A stretch of DNA of 64,000 nucleotides from contig NC_052614.1 in NCBI RefSeq assembly GCF_016545825.1, forward strand, positions 30,219,669-30,283,668, in the 5' to 3' direction. This DNA comes from Eucalyptus grandis. Lineage: Eukaryota > Streptophyta > Magnoliopsida > Myrtales > Myrtaceae. The notes under the pieces are model-generated. The model saw nothing but the letters and a program-made list of their open reading frames with translations, had not been told where the DNA came from and did no database searches. Position numbers and translations under genes: made by a program. Positions 1-12,042 of this stretch are shown in pieces; the first letter of the stretch is position 1, and each line of letters opens with the position of its first letter.

Positions 1-2269
1 TGAGATTAAATCTGGATTTGAGTAGGTCCTTAAAATGCTAATGGAGGAAACATATGGGAGAACCGCCTTGGGGTGGGATACCTCGCGCTATTCTCCTATT
101 CCCTCTCTGTCGAGAAGACAAAGATAGACAGGGAATTAGGGGGCCTCACGGTTGTGAAGGTAGATATTATGTCAGGACTTCGATTCTGACTACTACCGGG
201 TAGGCAAATATAGTAGCTTCTTGCGCCTAAAGTAAGTAAGGGTGAGTGAAATGCTCATAGCTGGGTTGACACACCTTACGGCGCTGTCCTCAACCACAAG
301 TTGACCAGTTCCCCCAATTGAGGACAGTGCCATAAGGATTAAGAGAATAGTTTAAATGCCTGGTGTTGGCTTGCAAGATATTTGAAGTGGATAAGATGAC
401 AGTCTATAGAGCTTTGTCAAAACGCCGAGACCTTGAATCAAGGGGTAGATATCTGAACAGTAGTGTTTTTCCATTGAAATACTACGTTTTGCACAAGGTG
501 TTATTACACTGCTTGGCGAGATTGGCAGATTTAGTGTTGCCTATTGATTGTTAATTACTAAGAAGGAGTAATTACACACACAGAGAACAAAAAAGCTGCA
601 TTTATTTAGATGGAGTCTTATTTAAAGCTATAAAACTTGGAGACGCGCAAGTGACCTAGTTTTTGCCGGTTAGGGCCGATTGTGGTTTTGTAGTTATTTT
701 TGATATCTTACTTGCTGGGAAATGAATATGTTGTGATTTGGTTGATGTTTGGCATGCTGAGAACTCATGTGTGACATCATGAGGTTGATTGCTCTATGTT
801 GGTTGTTTATTATTATTGCCAAAGATAAATTTATGAGCTTTTAATTAGAAAAACAATTAGGTGTCGGGTTGGACGCCAAAATTTATTTTCCCAATAAAAC
901 AATGAGGTTTTAAATTAGGTGTGTGCAAAGTTTGACGAATTAATTTTGAGTATGTGAGCACCTATGGATTTATTTCTAAGAGTTTTGAACAATAAAAAAA
1001 GGGGTTACTAAAGTTTAGTTCTAAAAAGGGGTAGTTGGAAAAGAAAATAGAAAATAAATGAGGTGTTGGGTTTGGACGTCAGATTTTATGTGCTCAATAA
1101 AACGAGGAGGTTTTATACTAGATGCGTGCAAAGTTTGGCAAGTTAATATCAAATACGTGACCCCGTACAAATTTATTTCGGAAGATTTTGAAAAAAAAAA
1201 GGGATTGCAAGATTTATTGGTTTAAAAGGAATTTTTGGTATTCTTGGCTAATAAGGAAGATAAGAAATGGGTTGATTGAGGGTGTGCTCGTGTGATCACC
1301 TAATACCCTGATGCGTATGAATATGCGGGGTAATGAACCTATCCTAATGCGTATGAATATGTGGGATGATGCCTGATTAAGTTCGGATGTCCCATGTCAA
1401 CGGATGTCGGTCGCCATGGAGGCCGGGCCGATGCTCCTGTGTGGAATACCGTCCTGATGCGTATGAATACGCGGATGATATCATGCCCGACGGAGTAGGA
1501 CGATGCCCAATTATGCCGGAAGACCGCCAACTATTGAGTTGACTGCGCTCATTGGGTCGTAGTAACTAGAACACGCCTGTATGGTTGTGATAGTTGCACT
1601 TGATTATGGGACAAAATTGTGTGGTACGGTATGAGACGTGTCATAACGGTTTGGCCTTATAATCGGAATCCACGTGATTGAAATGATGTGTTCCAGTTAT
1701 TAAACCGTGTTTGCTGCACTGATGATGGTATATATGTTGAGCTAACGTGTAGGTACATGCCAAGGCGAGGTAAGTTTTATACGGTGTGTGTTTAGGATTG
1801 CCTTTCGAGGCGAATTTACGTCCTAATTGAGGTTTAGGGTTTTAACTTGCTGAGATTTTATCTCACCCCATCGTGACTAACCTTTTTCATGATTGTAGCA
1901 TGGAGATCTATTGAGTGCGGATGTGGTGAGCGTGAGATGCGACACCTTTTGGCTAGTCCTGCCATTAGCAAAGTTTAGGGTGACCTTGATCCCTAAAGGT
2001 TGTTGAGAGGGTCGATAGGAAGTGGCCGATGAGAGGCTTGCAATTAATAGACTTTCTAGGGTCAATAGTTGGTGAAGAAATTGTCCATTGTTTTTACTAT
2101 CCCTATGTTTATTTGTTGACTGGGTGTTTTATTTAATTCGCTTTTGCATGTGCTTAATTGAAAGAAAAAGAAAAACAAAAAAAGAAAGGGTCGGTGACTT
2201 GTCTTGGGACGTCGCATTTTTAGTCGACTATTGAGGGATGTGCGCGTGCCCGGGATTTGGGACGTGACA
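1..2269 (-). mobile_element. LTR of family 1, copy D (cut by window edge)
   Basis: On the minus strand an LTR begins at 2269 with TGTCACGTCCCAAATCC, closely matching the starts of the copies at 4223 and 21555. It keeps the family order. A start block is followed by a block ending GAGATAAAATCTCAGCAAG (about 1880-1850), an internal tandem array (1305-1480), then a duplicated A/T-rich block containing aataaaac and gtgcaaagtttg (about 880-1200). The 5 bases at 2270-2274 (CAAAG on the minus strand) are the flanking target site inside a kinase gene. The far end lies outside the window, so solo LTR versus full element cannot be decided. No coding sequence is visible inside. Confidence 0.75.
1305..1480. 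repeat. Degenerate tandem units inside LTR copy D
   Basis: Three units built around ctgatgcgtatgaatatg lie near 1308, 1342 and 1453. They occupy the same relative place in the LTR as the unrelated arrays in copies A and B. Confidence 0.6.
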
Positions 2270-3798
2270 CTTTGCATTAAAATGTTCATCCAAAAGTATA
2301 TTTTGGGGTTTGATGTCCAAGTGGATTATTTTTTTGATGGCATTCCTAATGGAGATAGGCTAGTCCTTTGGCAATGTTGAGAAGTCGAGGATAATCTTTC
2401 TCCTCACTTGCCAACAGACTTCAAACTCTTGATCATTTTGGAAGATTCACTTATCAAGAGAACCATTGCACATGTACTCATAGACTAAAAGCCTATGTGA
2501 TTTATCTGCACAAAATCCAAGTAATCTTACCATATTGACATGATGGATTGTGCCAAAATTTTTGGCCTCGACCAAGAATGACTTCTTTATTTGACCAAAA
2601 CCATCAAGACGCTTGATTGCAATCCTAATGCCGTTGCATAAAGTTCCTAGAAACACCGAGCCAAATCCTCCTTCCCCGAGCTTGATGTTGAAATCTCTTG
2701 TCACGGCCTTCAAGTCCTCATAAGGGAATCTAGATATCTGAAGCCTTTGTAAGTCCAGATCATCATCCTCAACAGTATTTCTTCTCTCCTTACTTGAAAT
2801 ATGAATCCCAAATATACTTATTAAGAACATTAAAACTGCTCCAACAGTAGTCCTTAGGATTAACATCGTTCGTCCCCTATTGTTTCTTTGAAAGATTGAT
2901 GATGGCATCGGTGTGTTTGAATTATGGTTGACTTTGATAAATGCCGAGATGGAATACAGCCTGTACGTATCGTTTATGAGGGAAAATGAATATGATAATA
3001 AATAGTAGTATCCACCGAAGAAATTGGTTCGATTACGAAATAGTGCCATTGAGCATGAGCACCCTTTCCTCATACACTCTTCCTTGCAACTCTCCACAGT
3101 TGTGTTTGACAGGTCAACACTAATATTGTCGTCCCACAAAGTAAAGACGGTGACATTCACAATTTCTACGAAAGAGTTATTGTGTGAATCACATGAGAAA
3201 GGTAAGTTGCGATTGCAACTGTAGGACAAAGACGTCTGTGCAATTTGCGTTCTCTTTTGGACACCAACACTGACTGGAAAATGAGCAAATGCCATAACTA
3301 CCATACGCCAGTGGATAATAGCAATCATCAATTTCAAGAAGATCGTCCTCATTCCAGCAATTGGAGAATGCATCATAAATATAACATTTCAGATGCCCAT
3401 CAAAATCTAGCTAGATATACTAAGCCGATAAAGTTGGGAGAAATGAAACTCACCGAAGCTTTCATTCTAGTAAGGTGATGCAACCTGTCCACTATCGCTC
3501 TTCATTTTGCTTACATTGCTTGTTTTGTAGTAAATTTGGGGAAAAGAGACTCCCAGTAGAGATGCGACAAAGCCCATCTCATTTGGCAAATATGTTGGCG
3601 TGGTTAGTGTCATGTTGAGACGTAGTTCCTATCTAGGAAGAATTCTGTTTGTAGGGTGATCGAAAGACTGCCAAATGATGGCATCATTTTTGTCGTAGAG
3701 CATGAGATTTCCAACTTCAGTCAGGTTTAAGCTTACAACTAAATTGCTAGCGGTATTTGCCGACCAAATCTTGTTTCCATTATCACCAAGTAAAATTA
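2270..3798 (-). pseudogene. G-type lectin S-receptor-like kinase (SD2-5 type), middle part: lectin half, SLG, PAN, TM, kinase N-lobe
   Basis: Read on the minus strand from 3798 down. The second half of a bulb-type lectin domain comes first, with GNLMLYDKNDAIIWQSFDHP (about 3710-3640). An S-locus-glycoprotein segment with FDGHLKCYIYDAFSNCW follows (about 3400-3240). Next come a PAN-like cysteine segment (CKEECMRKGCSCSM), a membrane helix (about 2880-2800), then the kinase P-loop GEGGFGSVFLG, the VAIK-like lysine (IAIKRL) and the HLDIKPQNILLD catalytic loop. Family members are plasma-membrane receptor kinases. This one is dead. It has an in-frame TAG after NRILPR, a frameshift between the SLG and PAN parts, a stop right after NGSLDK, a further in-frame stop before the catalytic loop, and an LTR inserted immediately after HFNAK at 2269/2270. 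The first half of the lectin domain lies 8.2 kb upstream at 12043-12470. Confidence 0.85.
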
Positions 3799-3954
3799 GG
3801 GTGTGCATGGCAACATTTATATTATGGGAACTATTTCTTTATAGAAAGAGTTTTTTTTTTTTCTATTTCTACTTCGGGAACAATTTCTGAGTAAAATAAG
3901 ATGTTTGGTAATTATACAAAATTTATATTCTTAGAATAGAAAAAGAATAGAAAT

Positions 3955-4220
3955 GCGTTTGGTAAAAATTTATAAATTTTATATTGATTTGTTTTTTCTT
4001 CTTACTCACGGACCGCCGGTTGCTGCCCGCCGCCGCACGACGGCCATACGATCACCGCACGATTGTCGCACGATTGCCGTACGATCGGCGCACAACTGGC
4101 GCACGAATGCCGCACGACCATCGACCGTCGCTATCGACTGCTGTCGCAAGATTGTCGCCCATAGCCCACTGGCTGCAAGAGGGGGCAGTGGCCGGTGAGC
4201 TGGGGCGGCGGTCCCGTGGC
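3955..4220. repeat. Left inner arm of the foldback pair, GC-rich
   Basis: It contains imperfect repeats of cgcacgat/cgtacgat and pairs with 11572-11768 in inverted orientation. Overlapping short open frames here are a by-product of GC richness. Confidence 0.65.
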
Positions 4221-4855
4221 GACGTCACACCCCCGATCCTCGGGCGTGCGTCCATCTTTTACTTGGTCGATTTATTTGCGACATCCTAGGAAGGTCGCCG
4301 ACCCATTCATTTATATACGCATGCGGAAGCTTAATAAAATCCCAAGACAATCAAACAATGGGATAGAAGAGTATGATCATATTTTTCAAACCAAGACGAG
4401 TCTTTATAAGCAAACTGGTTAATTACAAACTTAGGCTGTTTACAAAATTAACGGCTTATCAAAAAGGGGACTGTCTTAACATCCACTAGTCAGACCCATT
4501 TGCCGATTCTTCAGCCTCCACCTTCCGAACTTCAAGACTTCTAGTCCTCCACAATCGTCATCTAGGAACCTGAAATATTTTTCCCCAAACCGGGATGAGA
4601 CTATGTCTCAGCGAGTTCTACCCCACTAAGACCCAATTAGGAAGCCAATACGCCATAAGGGTCGCCTAAGCACAACACAGTCAAAGGGCTTACCTTGGCA
4701 TCGGTTCCTTTCCCGCACTTTAGTTCAATTAATAATATCGATAACTACAAAGAACAATTACATTCCACCAATCGATCGACTCGCCGATCAATCGACTTAA
4801 TCGATTACATGTCACCATGACCTTTCCCCTGGGTTTCGGTACATTCAATACTATC

Positions 4856-4969
4856 TATAAAGTCCGACCATAGTCTAGACTCCACCCAAAGTGATAATAG
4901 ATAGCATAGCTCGCCCAAAGCCGATAGATATAGTATACTATGTATATCTTCGCCCAAAGCCGATAGATT
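4856..4969. repeat. Tandem units inside LTR copy A (left part)
   Basis: Repeats of a unit around cgcccaaagccgatagata followed by tagtatac. The array is split by the nested element and continues at 8985-9140 with cccaaagctgacatatc units. Confidence 0.7.
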
Positions 4970-5009
4970 AGGGCTGACACCCGAAATTTTCGTCAACATT
5001 TTAATCATC

Positions 5010-5250
5010 CATTTTGCAAAAATACAAAAAAATAAATAAAGAGCCAAGAAAAAAAGAAAAGCAAAAAAGAAAACATAAAAAAAAAAGAAAAGAAAAGAAA
5101 AACAGAGAGAAGAAAAAGAAGAAGTAAAGGAATCAAAAGAAAAATAAAAAAAGGGAGAAATAAAGAAAAAGGAGAAAAAAAGAGAGAAAGAAAAGAATGA
5201 AAACAAGAAAAAGAAAAAAAAAGAGAAGAAAACAAAAAGAAAAAGGGGGT
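5010..5250. repeat. Purine-rich low-complexity tract
   Basis: Nearly pure A/G sequence (aaagaaaag-type) within the 4-kb LTR. The long minus-strand frames rich in Phe and Ser here are artefacts of composition. Confidence 0.8.
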
Positions 5251-5519
5251 TTTAGCTCGCACGGGAATTTTCTCTGGGGGATCTACTTTCTCTCACTATA
5301 TCTCTCTCTCTAAAAATTCTCTCTTCTCGAGAACTCCACGTTCGACACAAAAGGAAAAAGCGAAACAAGTGTTCGCTCAAGAGGCTGGGGAATTTTCAAC
5401 GTTTTGGCCCTCTTCGACCACCGATTCTCTGTATATAGCAGGATTTTTTTTTTTTTTTATAACAAAATCCTCTCGGCAATTCTCTCCACGGAGGCTTTCT
5501 TTTGCTGGTTTTGTTTCAT

Positions 5520-6306
5520 TCGAGCATGGACTTCTTCTCGCCGAAGGACAATGGAGGATTTTCCTCTTGCTGATCTAGCCATCAGACGTGGTTTTTTGGC
5601 CATTAGAGGTTGCTGGTGTTCTGTTCCAGCAAATCAGAATCTGAAGATCGGCGTTGAACAACTCTCGTACCGGAATCGAACTCGATATTCTCAACGTCCG
5701 GTGATTCCTGAAGCGAGATCGAAGAGCGGCTTCATCATCGTTGAAAAGCGGACATCTCTGGAAGTTGATTCTTTGTTGGTTCAATCGAGGCTAGGGTTTT
5801 CCTTCGTCGGTGCGCGATTGGAGGTGTGTCCTCTATTCGGCGAGGAATCTACTCGAGGATCCGGTTTCCGAAACTGATCGGCGTCGGTAGCAACGACGGG
5901 AGCAGCGGTAGAGCTTGATTCGACCTCTTATGTTCGTTATCAACCGCTTGCTCGCCTCGGCTCTGACTCCGTGCTCCGAGCTTCGAAGCTCGATCGATGG
6001 CGGTGACGACAGCGGCTTCCGATCATCTTCTTGTTCATCATCTACCGTCGGAACTCCCTCAAACCTTAGAAGACAGAGCAATTGCCTATTGAAGAGGTGG
6101 AGGTGCGAGGCTCGGATCCGCACCGAGTTCAGAGAAGGCTCAGCAACGATTTCCCTCTTAATCGAGTCATTTCCGAGGGTTTTTCCTCTCAGATCTCGTC
6201 ATTACTCGAAGAACAGCTCCAATCATCTGAAGACAGACGCAGCAAAGCAGAGACAATTTTTTCAGAGTTCTTGAAGAGGCTGACTGATAAAGTTGTTGAG
6301 GTATGA
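5520..6306 (+). other. Gene-like exon block inside the 4-kb LTR, unrecognised
   Basis: This stretch is richer in G+C than its surroundings and has long overlapping open frames. The best ends with ISSLLEEQLQSSEDRRSKAE and then a good splice donor, gttgttgag|gtatga, at about 6301. AT-rich, intron-like DNA follows to about 8260. The final 55 residues look like a helical, charged exon. Upstream frames are interrupted, and I do not recognise a family. Because the block lies wholly inside an element bounded by TG...CA and a target duplication, it is either the transcribed leader of the LTR or a captured host first exon. I see no later exons that complete a gene. Confidence 0.4.
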
Positions 6307-8984
6307 ATATCTGTACTTGACTATGTCAAGAACTTCCTGCTGTGAAATCCTTCTAGAGCTTAATCTCCTCAAATAATTGATGCCTTATGCGATTGACTGC
6401 TGGATTATGATGAAAACGTGAGAAAGCAAGTTGTCATTGTTATTTGCGAGTGTGGTGGCTTACTTGACTTTTGTTCAACCTGACCTTCTGTTGAATAGAA
6501 CTATTCTATTTTTCTCTTTTCAAAAGACTAAAAAAAAACCGTTTATACTTGTTCATACTGTTCCTCAGTGGCAAGCAACCATTCAATCATACTCATACCA
6601 AATGTTTGACCCAACTCAGTTAGTCTTCGCAAGCTGCAGATAGCGTTATTTTTCTACTGCGTTTTTTCATCTGGTTTAACTAGCAAATCAAGAACAAATT
6701 CCAACGGGTCCTTTCTAATGAAGAGTTGTCCTAGTAACAAATATTAAAAAGGTGCTATGGTCTCGTTCCCCCTTTAGTTTTTATGTTTCCATCAGTGTAA
6801 ATCTCGCTGCCCTTAAGAAAGATTTTTGGGGAGGTGGATGTTGAGTCTGCCGAGTAGGAGTTGACTGGTGATTGATCGTCCAATGTTAATCTGTTCTAGG
6901 ATTTTGGAGGTTAATGAGTCAATGTGATTAATAGATTGATTTGGACAATTAAACGCAGAGATTAATGGAAGAAATCAGCTAGAAAAAATAATTCTGATTT
7001 CTTAAAGCTTCGAATCAGTAGGGTGCCTGTTAAAATTGAAGTTCATTTGCTGTGAGAAACAAGCCACTAAATCTAGGAGCTGAATCTGGGAATTTTGACT
7101 TCAATTCTTCAATGATAGTTTCTAGCATGATCTGTGTTTGTTCTCTAGTCATACGTTGTCTTGAATATATTGATATAATCTACTGAGGTTAATGAATTTC
7201 TGTGGATTGATGATCAATGATCATGAACTTGAAGTTGACTGAACTTGATTTGCCTTGATATGTCACTTTCCGTTTTGGCTTAAATGAGGTGATAGATGAG
7301 GCTTTCTGGTCTTGAGCCCTTTTAGACATAGAAAATAGACTTCTCAAGCTTTGATTTGATATGTTGCATGCCCTGAACGGACGTCATTCGGTCATTGAAA
7401 AACACCTACAAAATCTGTCAATTATGCAATAGTTTTTTAGGTTGATTTGCTGTTTTGACCTACTGCAATTTTCTGTTTTAACTGGAACGAGCTGGAAGAT
7501 GATGTTATTAGGACTTAATGTCTTCTAAAGATTCGTAATAGGCTTCTCAAAATTTCCATTGACATATTATATGTGCGATTTGGCCATCATTTGCCCTGCC
7601 CTTTTCTTTTTTCTTTTTTCTTCAAATTGAGCTTTGAAATTTGGAATTTGTCTTGAACTGCAATGCTGTCTTTTCTGTGGCTAGTTGTTGTTAGTCTTAA
7701 GATGAGATAGTAGATTTGTCCAAATTGCTTTTAATATGTTGTAGAATGATGGTGTGACATGCTACTATGATCTATTCTTGATTGACTTGTTCATGTTCTT
7801 AATATTTTTAGAAATTCATGCGTTAGGAATCTTGAGGTGCTTCCTTCATGGAATGACATTATTTATCAATTGTCTACAAAACGGTTTTAGGTACCATATG
7901 GGTTACACATTGATTGCTCCGTTTACCTTAAATACATATGTTGAGTGAATTCAATGGTGCATGTTTTGGAATAAGTGATCTTTAGTTGGTTCATTCATTG
8001 TTTTGGGTTGATTGAGGACCAAGGTCATGTGGCTTGAATGTTTGTCATGTTATATGCTTTGTGTGTGATCGTTAGATATATGATTTAGGTGTAATAATAC
8101 ATAATGATGCTAAATCTTGGGATTTCACTTAGAATTTGGTGTAAGGACTTCATGACTTTAGTCACTATTTTTGAACACTAATAATGTCTTGTTCTTTTGA
8201 TGTTTTGATATGTTTGTTTGTTTCCTTCCACTACATATACCTAGTTATAGGTTTATTAGATTAGGTTTAGATTAGGATCCCGAAGATGGAGAAGGTGTGA
8301 AGATGGTGAAGGTCGATGTCTACTCCGACTATTATCATGTAATGCTCATTTTCCCGACATATGTCTCGGGTTTTATGCATTGTATAAAGCTCGACGAGTT
8401 GCGGGTTTCCTTTCTTTCTCGATTGTTTTCTCTTTTATATTCTTTAGAATTGCATGATTAGGTTTACTGTTTTATCTTGATTGTTTACTTCATGTCTTGC
8501 AATTTAATTTTCATTTTTATTGTTTGATTTCCTTTCATTTCTCAGAAATAAAATAGAATGAAAATGATCAACCACGCATGATCACTTAGTCTAGGAATTG
8601 ATGATCCTGAAAAATGTAAAAAGAAACACATGGACATGTTAGGAAAAACACAACATATTGTTTAGGTATCGAAAGGGCGCTAATAGCAATATTAGCGTAA
8701 CCCAAGTCCCCCGAACCTAGATATCTCCATTTGCGTAGGAATCGAGGAAACACTCCCGACCCTCGATTGGGTTTCTAGCCGACCCCTAAAGTTGAGGCTA
8801 GTGGCGACTCCTGTATATTCTTAGGTTGTTAAATACCTAGATCATATAAATAAATCCGCTGTCACGCGGGGTACGAGCTTGGGAGAGCTCGCGATCTTGA
8901 GATCAAGTACCCCTAAACCCGACCTTTCCCACCTTGGACACTTTTTGAGGGGGCGGCGAGATCGGGTCGCAACAAGGGCCCCCG

Positions 8985-9140
8985 GGCCAATTTAGTATAC
9001 TATATATGCTTGCCCAAAGCTGATAATAAGGTATACTACTCACCCAAAGCTGACATATCGCCCGTAGGTCAATATAGTATACCGGTATACTGCTCACCCA
9101 AAGCTGACATATCACCCGAAGGCCGATTTAGTATACCACT
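8985..9140. repeat. Tandem units inside LTR copy A (right part)
   Basis: Continuation of the array interrupted at 4970. It contains two clear cccaaagctgacatatc units and several tagtatac motifs. Confidence 0.7.
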
Positions 9141-9939
9141 CCAACCATATAGTAAATTCATCATTTTTATCATTCACGATAAATAGTCGTGTGTGGGTAC
9201 ACTTGTTGGCCAAAAAATATAACAATTTTACTTAAAAATATCCCACCAATTTCATCAGCCCATTACATTTTTTTTTTTTTTTTTGGCACCGTAAACCGAC
9301 GCCCAATTATTTCTCCATTGATAAACCAAAATCGAGATAATTTAGAATAAATCCTAAATTCACAATTAATTTGATTCAGCACAAATTAACGCTCAAATAA
9401 ATAAACGAACCGCACCATGATAATCAGCACGGAATTTCGGTCGCGGCCATCTAAATCTTAATTTCCGAATTTTAATTAATTAATTAATTAATTTCGAAAA
9501 TTAATAATTAATTAAAATAAATTCAATTTAGCTCAAATAGGAGCTCAATTAAACAAACGGACTTCACCATGATCATCGCATAAAATTCCGGTCACCACTA
9601 TCCTTGGTCAAAATTTCCGGAAAATAATAAATAATTAAATTTATTCCGAAAATTAAAAAATAATAATATAATATAATAATATTATTATAATAGTACAAAT
9701 TCAATTAATTATTTAATTTAAAATAATTAATTAAGGATTAAATAATATTACTTTAATCCAAACATTTACTTAGCCTTAATTAATTATTCACTAAACTAAT
9801 CACATCCCTTAATCCACTTAACATTTAAATAAACTAATCTAATTACCTAAACCTACTTAGTTTAATCTAAACACCCCTTAAACGTGATTAACTTACTAAG
9901 CGGGGATTAGTGAGTTAAACTCACCCGATTAGCGATCCG

Positions 9940-10650
9940 AGCAGTTCAAATCGACGGGGACGCTGAGGGGATTGATTCACTCCAAAGCGGGCCTAGCTTC
10001 CGGGGTCGGGAAGCCGGCCAAAACGGGCTACGAAGCCTCTGCCATACCCATTTTTTGTTGCTGCTGTTCGCTGCGGTTTAGGGCCGAGAAAGGGTAGATC
10101 CAAGTTCGGTTGGGGCATGCAAGGGCCGAGAGGGCTAGGCGGAGCTCCAGCGGGCTGAGGCGGAGGCGTACGGTGGCTCACGGCGGTGGGGACAAGCTCC
10201 GACAGCTCCTAGAACTTGCGGACCGAGACAGACGAGGGTGGCTGGGCTTCGGCCAAGCACAGGCGGGCGAGGAGCAGCGGTCGTGCGCGTGCGAGGAGCG
10301 ACGAACGGCGACGGTGTACGGCGGCTCCGGCGATGTGCGGCTTCTCCTATGAAATTTCTGGGTTTGAAAGGCACAACCCCGAGGGAAGAGAAGAGCTGGT
10401 CGGTCGGCGGCGGGGAGGGGGAAGAGAGGGAGGCGGAGGTGCAGTGGACGTGCGACGGCCTCCCGGTGGGCTTACGGCGACCGGCGTTAGCTGCTTGGGT
10501 TCTTTGCTTTGCGACTTCTTCGGCCGGGCTGGGTTTTCAAAGAAGAAGAAGATGAAGAAGATGGAGAGGAGCCGATGGAGTCGCACGAATGGGAGAGGGA
10601 GGAGAGAGAAGGGAGGGGGAGGCAATTCCTTTTTCTTTTTCTCTTTATTT
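9940..10650. other. GC-rich segment of LTR copy A
   Basis: A GC-rich block with overlapping open frames on both strands. It corresponds to 23370-24060 in copy B (shared aaagcgggcct and similar words). It is probably the transcribed or promoter part of the LTR. The frames are not conserved between copies, so I do not call a protein. Confidence 0.55.
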
Positions 10651-12042
10651 AATCCCCCAAAAAGGCCCACCATGACATCACTTGATGATGTAATGTTTCA
10701 CTATCTCCAATTTCTCACAATCTTAGTTCAATGGGTCCAATTTCTTTTTCCGCCGTGGCATAAAATCTCGTACACTTAATTCAACCAATTCTCAATCAAT
10801 CCCATCCAATTGAAGCTCAATTAAATTAGCCCATGCGTCCTCAACCTTCTTATGACTTTTCCCCATCAAATGATCCAACTTGCTTCCCAAAGATTCGATC
10901 AAAAACGGCCCTCTGACAGATTCGAACAAAAACGGCCTTACTTTACTTTTCGCAAAATCTCGATTGTAGAAAAATCTTTCAAAGATGAGTCGACGTTCCT
11001 AAAATGAATTGTGACTTGACATAACTCTCAATTTCTGATTTCGGGTTCGATTTCACGGTTAATTTTAATTCGACGCGAATTTAGTGCGTCCTAATCTACC
11101 GGGTAACTTTTAGGAATTTTTCTTGCATTTGACCTGTGGTTGATTATTCTCAAGCCACAAAGTACATCTTCGATACATTGACGACTCTCAATTGTCGTAG
11201 AAATCTCAAGGTTTCAAAAACAGACACGAGGTATCGAAACGACGAAATAATCGGTCTAGTGTTGATCGACAAGAATTGTGCAATTAGGTGAAACACCCAC
11301 ACTTAATCACATACCTTTGTCGAGTCAACCTATCTCCGATTTCTAATCGATCTTATTGTGTCGTAATGATCTCTTGCAGATTTGCACGATCGAGCAATCG
11401 TTTCCTGATCGAATTCTCAAGTCTAATGAGTTGAAATTCCTTAACGGCTTCACCTGATAGACTAGTCATCTCATGAGTGATCAGTTCAGGGAAAAGAACT
11501 ATAAATGCGTCGATGAAATGCCCAACTATTTCGATCGAAAGCAGAACCTAGATTTCAGGATGTCACAGCGGCGATCGACAGCGATGGTTGGCGGTCGTGC
11601 GGCACGTGCGCCGATCGTGCGCTGATCGTGTGACAGTTGTGTGCTGATTGTGCGACGTGCTGATCGTGCGACGGTCGTGCGCTGATCGTGCGGCGGCGGG
11701 CGGCAATCGGCGGTCCGTGAGTAAGAAGAAAAAACAAATCAATACAAAAATTTATAAATTTTTACCAATGGTCGACGGTCATGTGGTGGTCCTACGGTGA
11801 TTGGCGACGGCAGGCTGCCGGCGAACAATGAAGGTCATCGGCTGATGGGCTACGGGCGACGGCAACTATCGCCAGCGATCGGCTACCGACGGTGGTCGCG
11901 GGCAGCAGGAGGTGGCCAACGGTTGGCAGGCGGCCGGCGGTGGCCACAACAAGGAAGAAGACGGATTTATGTTCTTTTTTTGTTCTGAGGAACAAAAGAA
12001 TATAAATCAGGAGAAATAAAAACGTTACCATGCAGGCCCTTA

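Larger units (their letters stand above)
4975..8974 (+). mobile_element. Solo LTR of a second, long-LTR family (4000 bp, target duplication AGGGC)
   Basis: The element begins TGACACCCGAAATTTTCG and ends GGGTCGCAACA. It is flanked by the 5-bp direct repeat agggc (4970-4974 and 8975-8979), giving exactly 4000 bp with TG...CA ends. The 3' region has the look of Ty3/gypsy (Tat/Ogre-like) LTR ends: ctagtggcgactcctgta, aataaatccgctgtcacgcg and a following GC-rich tail. No second LTR, primer site or pol lies inside, so I read it as a solo LTR left by recombination. It sits inside the tandem array of LTR copy A. A gene-like GC-richer block (5500-6306) lies within it. Confidence 0.75.
4223..11567 (+). 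mobile_element. LTR of family 1, copy A, interrupted by a 4.0-kb solo LTR
   Basis: It starts at 4223 with cgtcacacccccgatcctcg (first T apparently mutated to C) and ends ...caggatgtcaca at 11567. It matches copy B block by block: the opening 200 bases, the ggatgagactatgtctcagc block (about 4590), cgatcaatcgacttaatcga (about 4785), an internal array (4856-4969 and 8985-9140), paired aataaacg...cgcaccatgataatc blocks (9400-9600), a GC-rich segment (9940-10620), and a 3' end that also matches copy C. After subtracting the nested element the LTR is about 3.3 kb. The second LTR and internal domain are absent, so it behaves as a solo LTR. I could not see a clean 5-bp target duplication. Confidence 0.75.
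3799..12039. mobile_element. PIF/Harbinger-like MITE (about 0.9 kb net) carrying a nested LTR
   Basis: The ends are inverted repeats: GGGTGTGCATGGCAAC at 3799, and the complement of gttaccatgcaggccc ending at 12039. Both are flanked by a TTA target-site duplication (3796-3798 and 12040-12042), as in PIF/Harbinger elements. A second, longer inverted pair sits inside. About 3955-4150 (ggtaaaaatttataaa, then ttcttactcacggaccgcc and GC-rich cgcacgat repeats) matches the reverse complement of about 11572-11768. Without the nested LTR (4223-11567) the element is about 0.9 kb. No transposase is visible. It is inserted in the lectin-domain coding sequence of the receptor kinase, and removing it with one TTA restores the frame. 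Confidence 0.75.

Noticed and set aside
4052..4255. Open frames in the GC-rich cgcacgat region
   Set aside because: They fall in the foldback arm of a MITE, and the other arm at 11572-11768 does not keep the frame.
5005..5262. Phe/Ser-rich open frames on the minus strand
   Set aside because: They come from an A/G-only low-complexity tract inside an LTR.
10110..10780. Several Arg/Ala-rich open frames on both strands
   Set aside because: They lie in a GC-rich LTR segment, are not conserved in the homologous LTR at 23370-24060, and have no domain.
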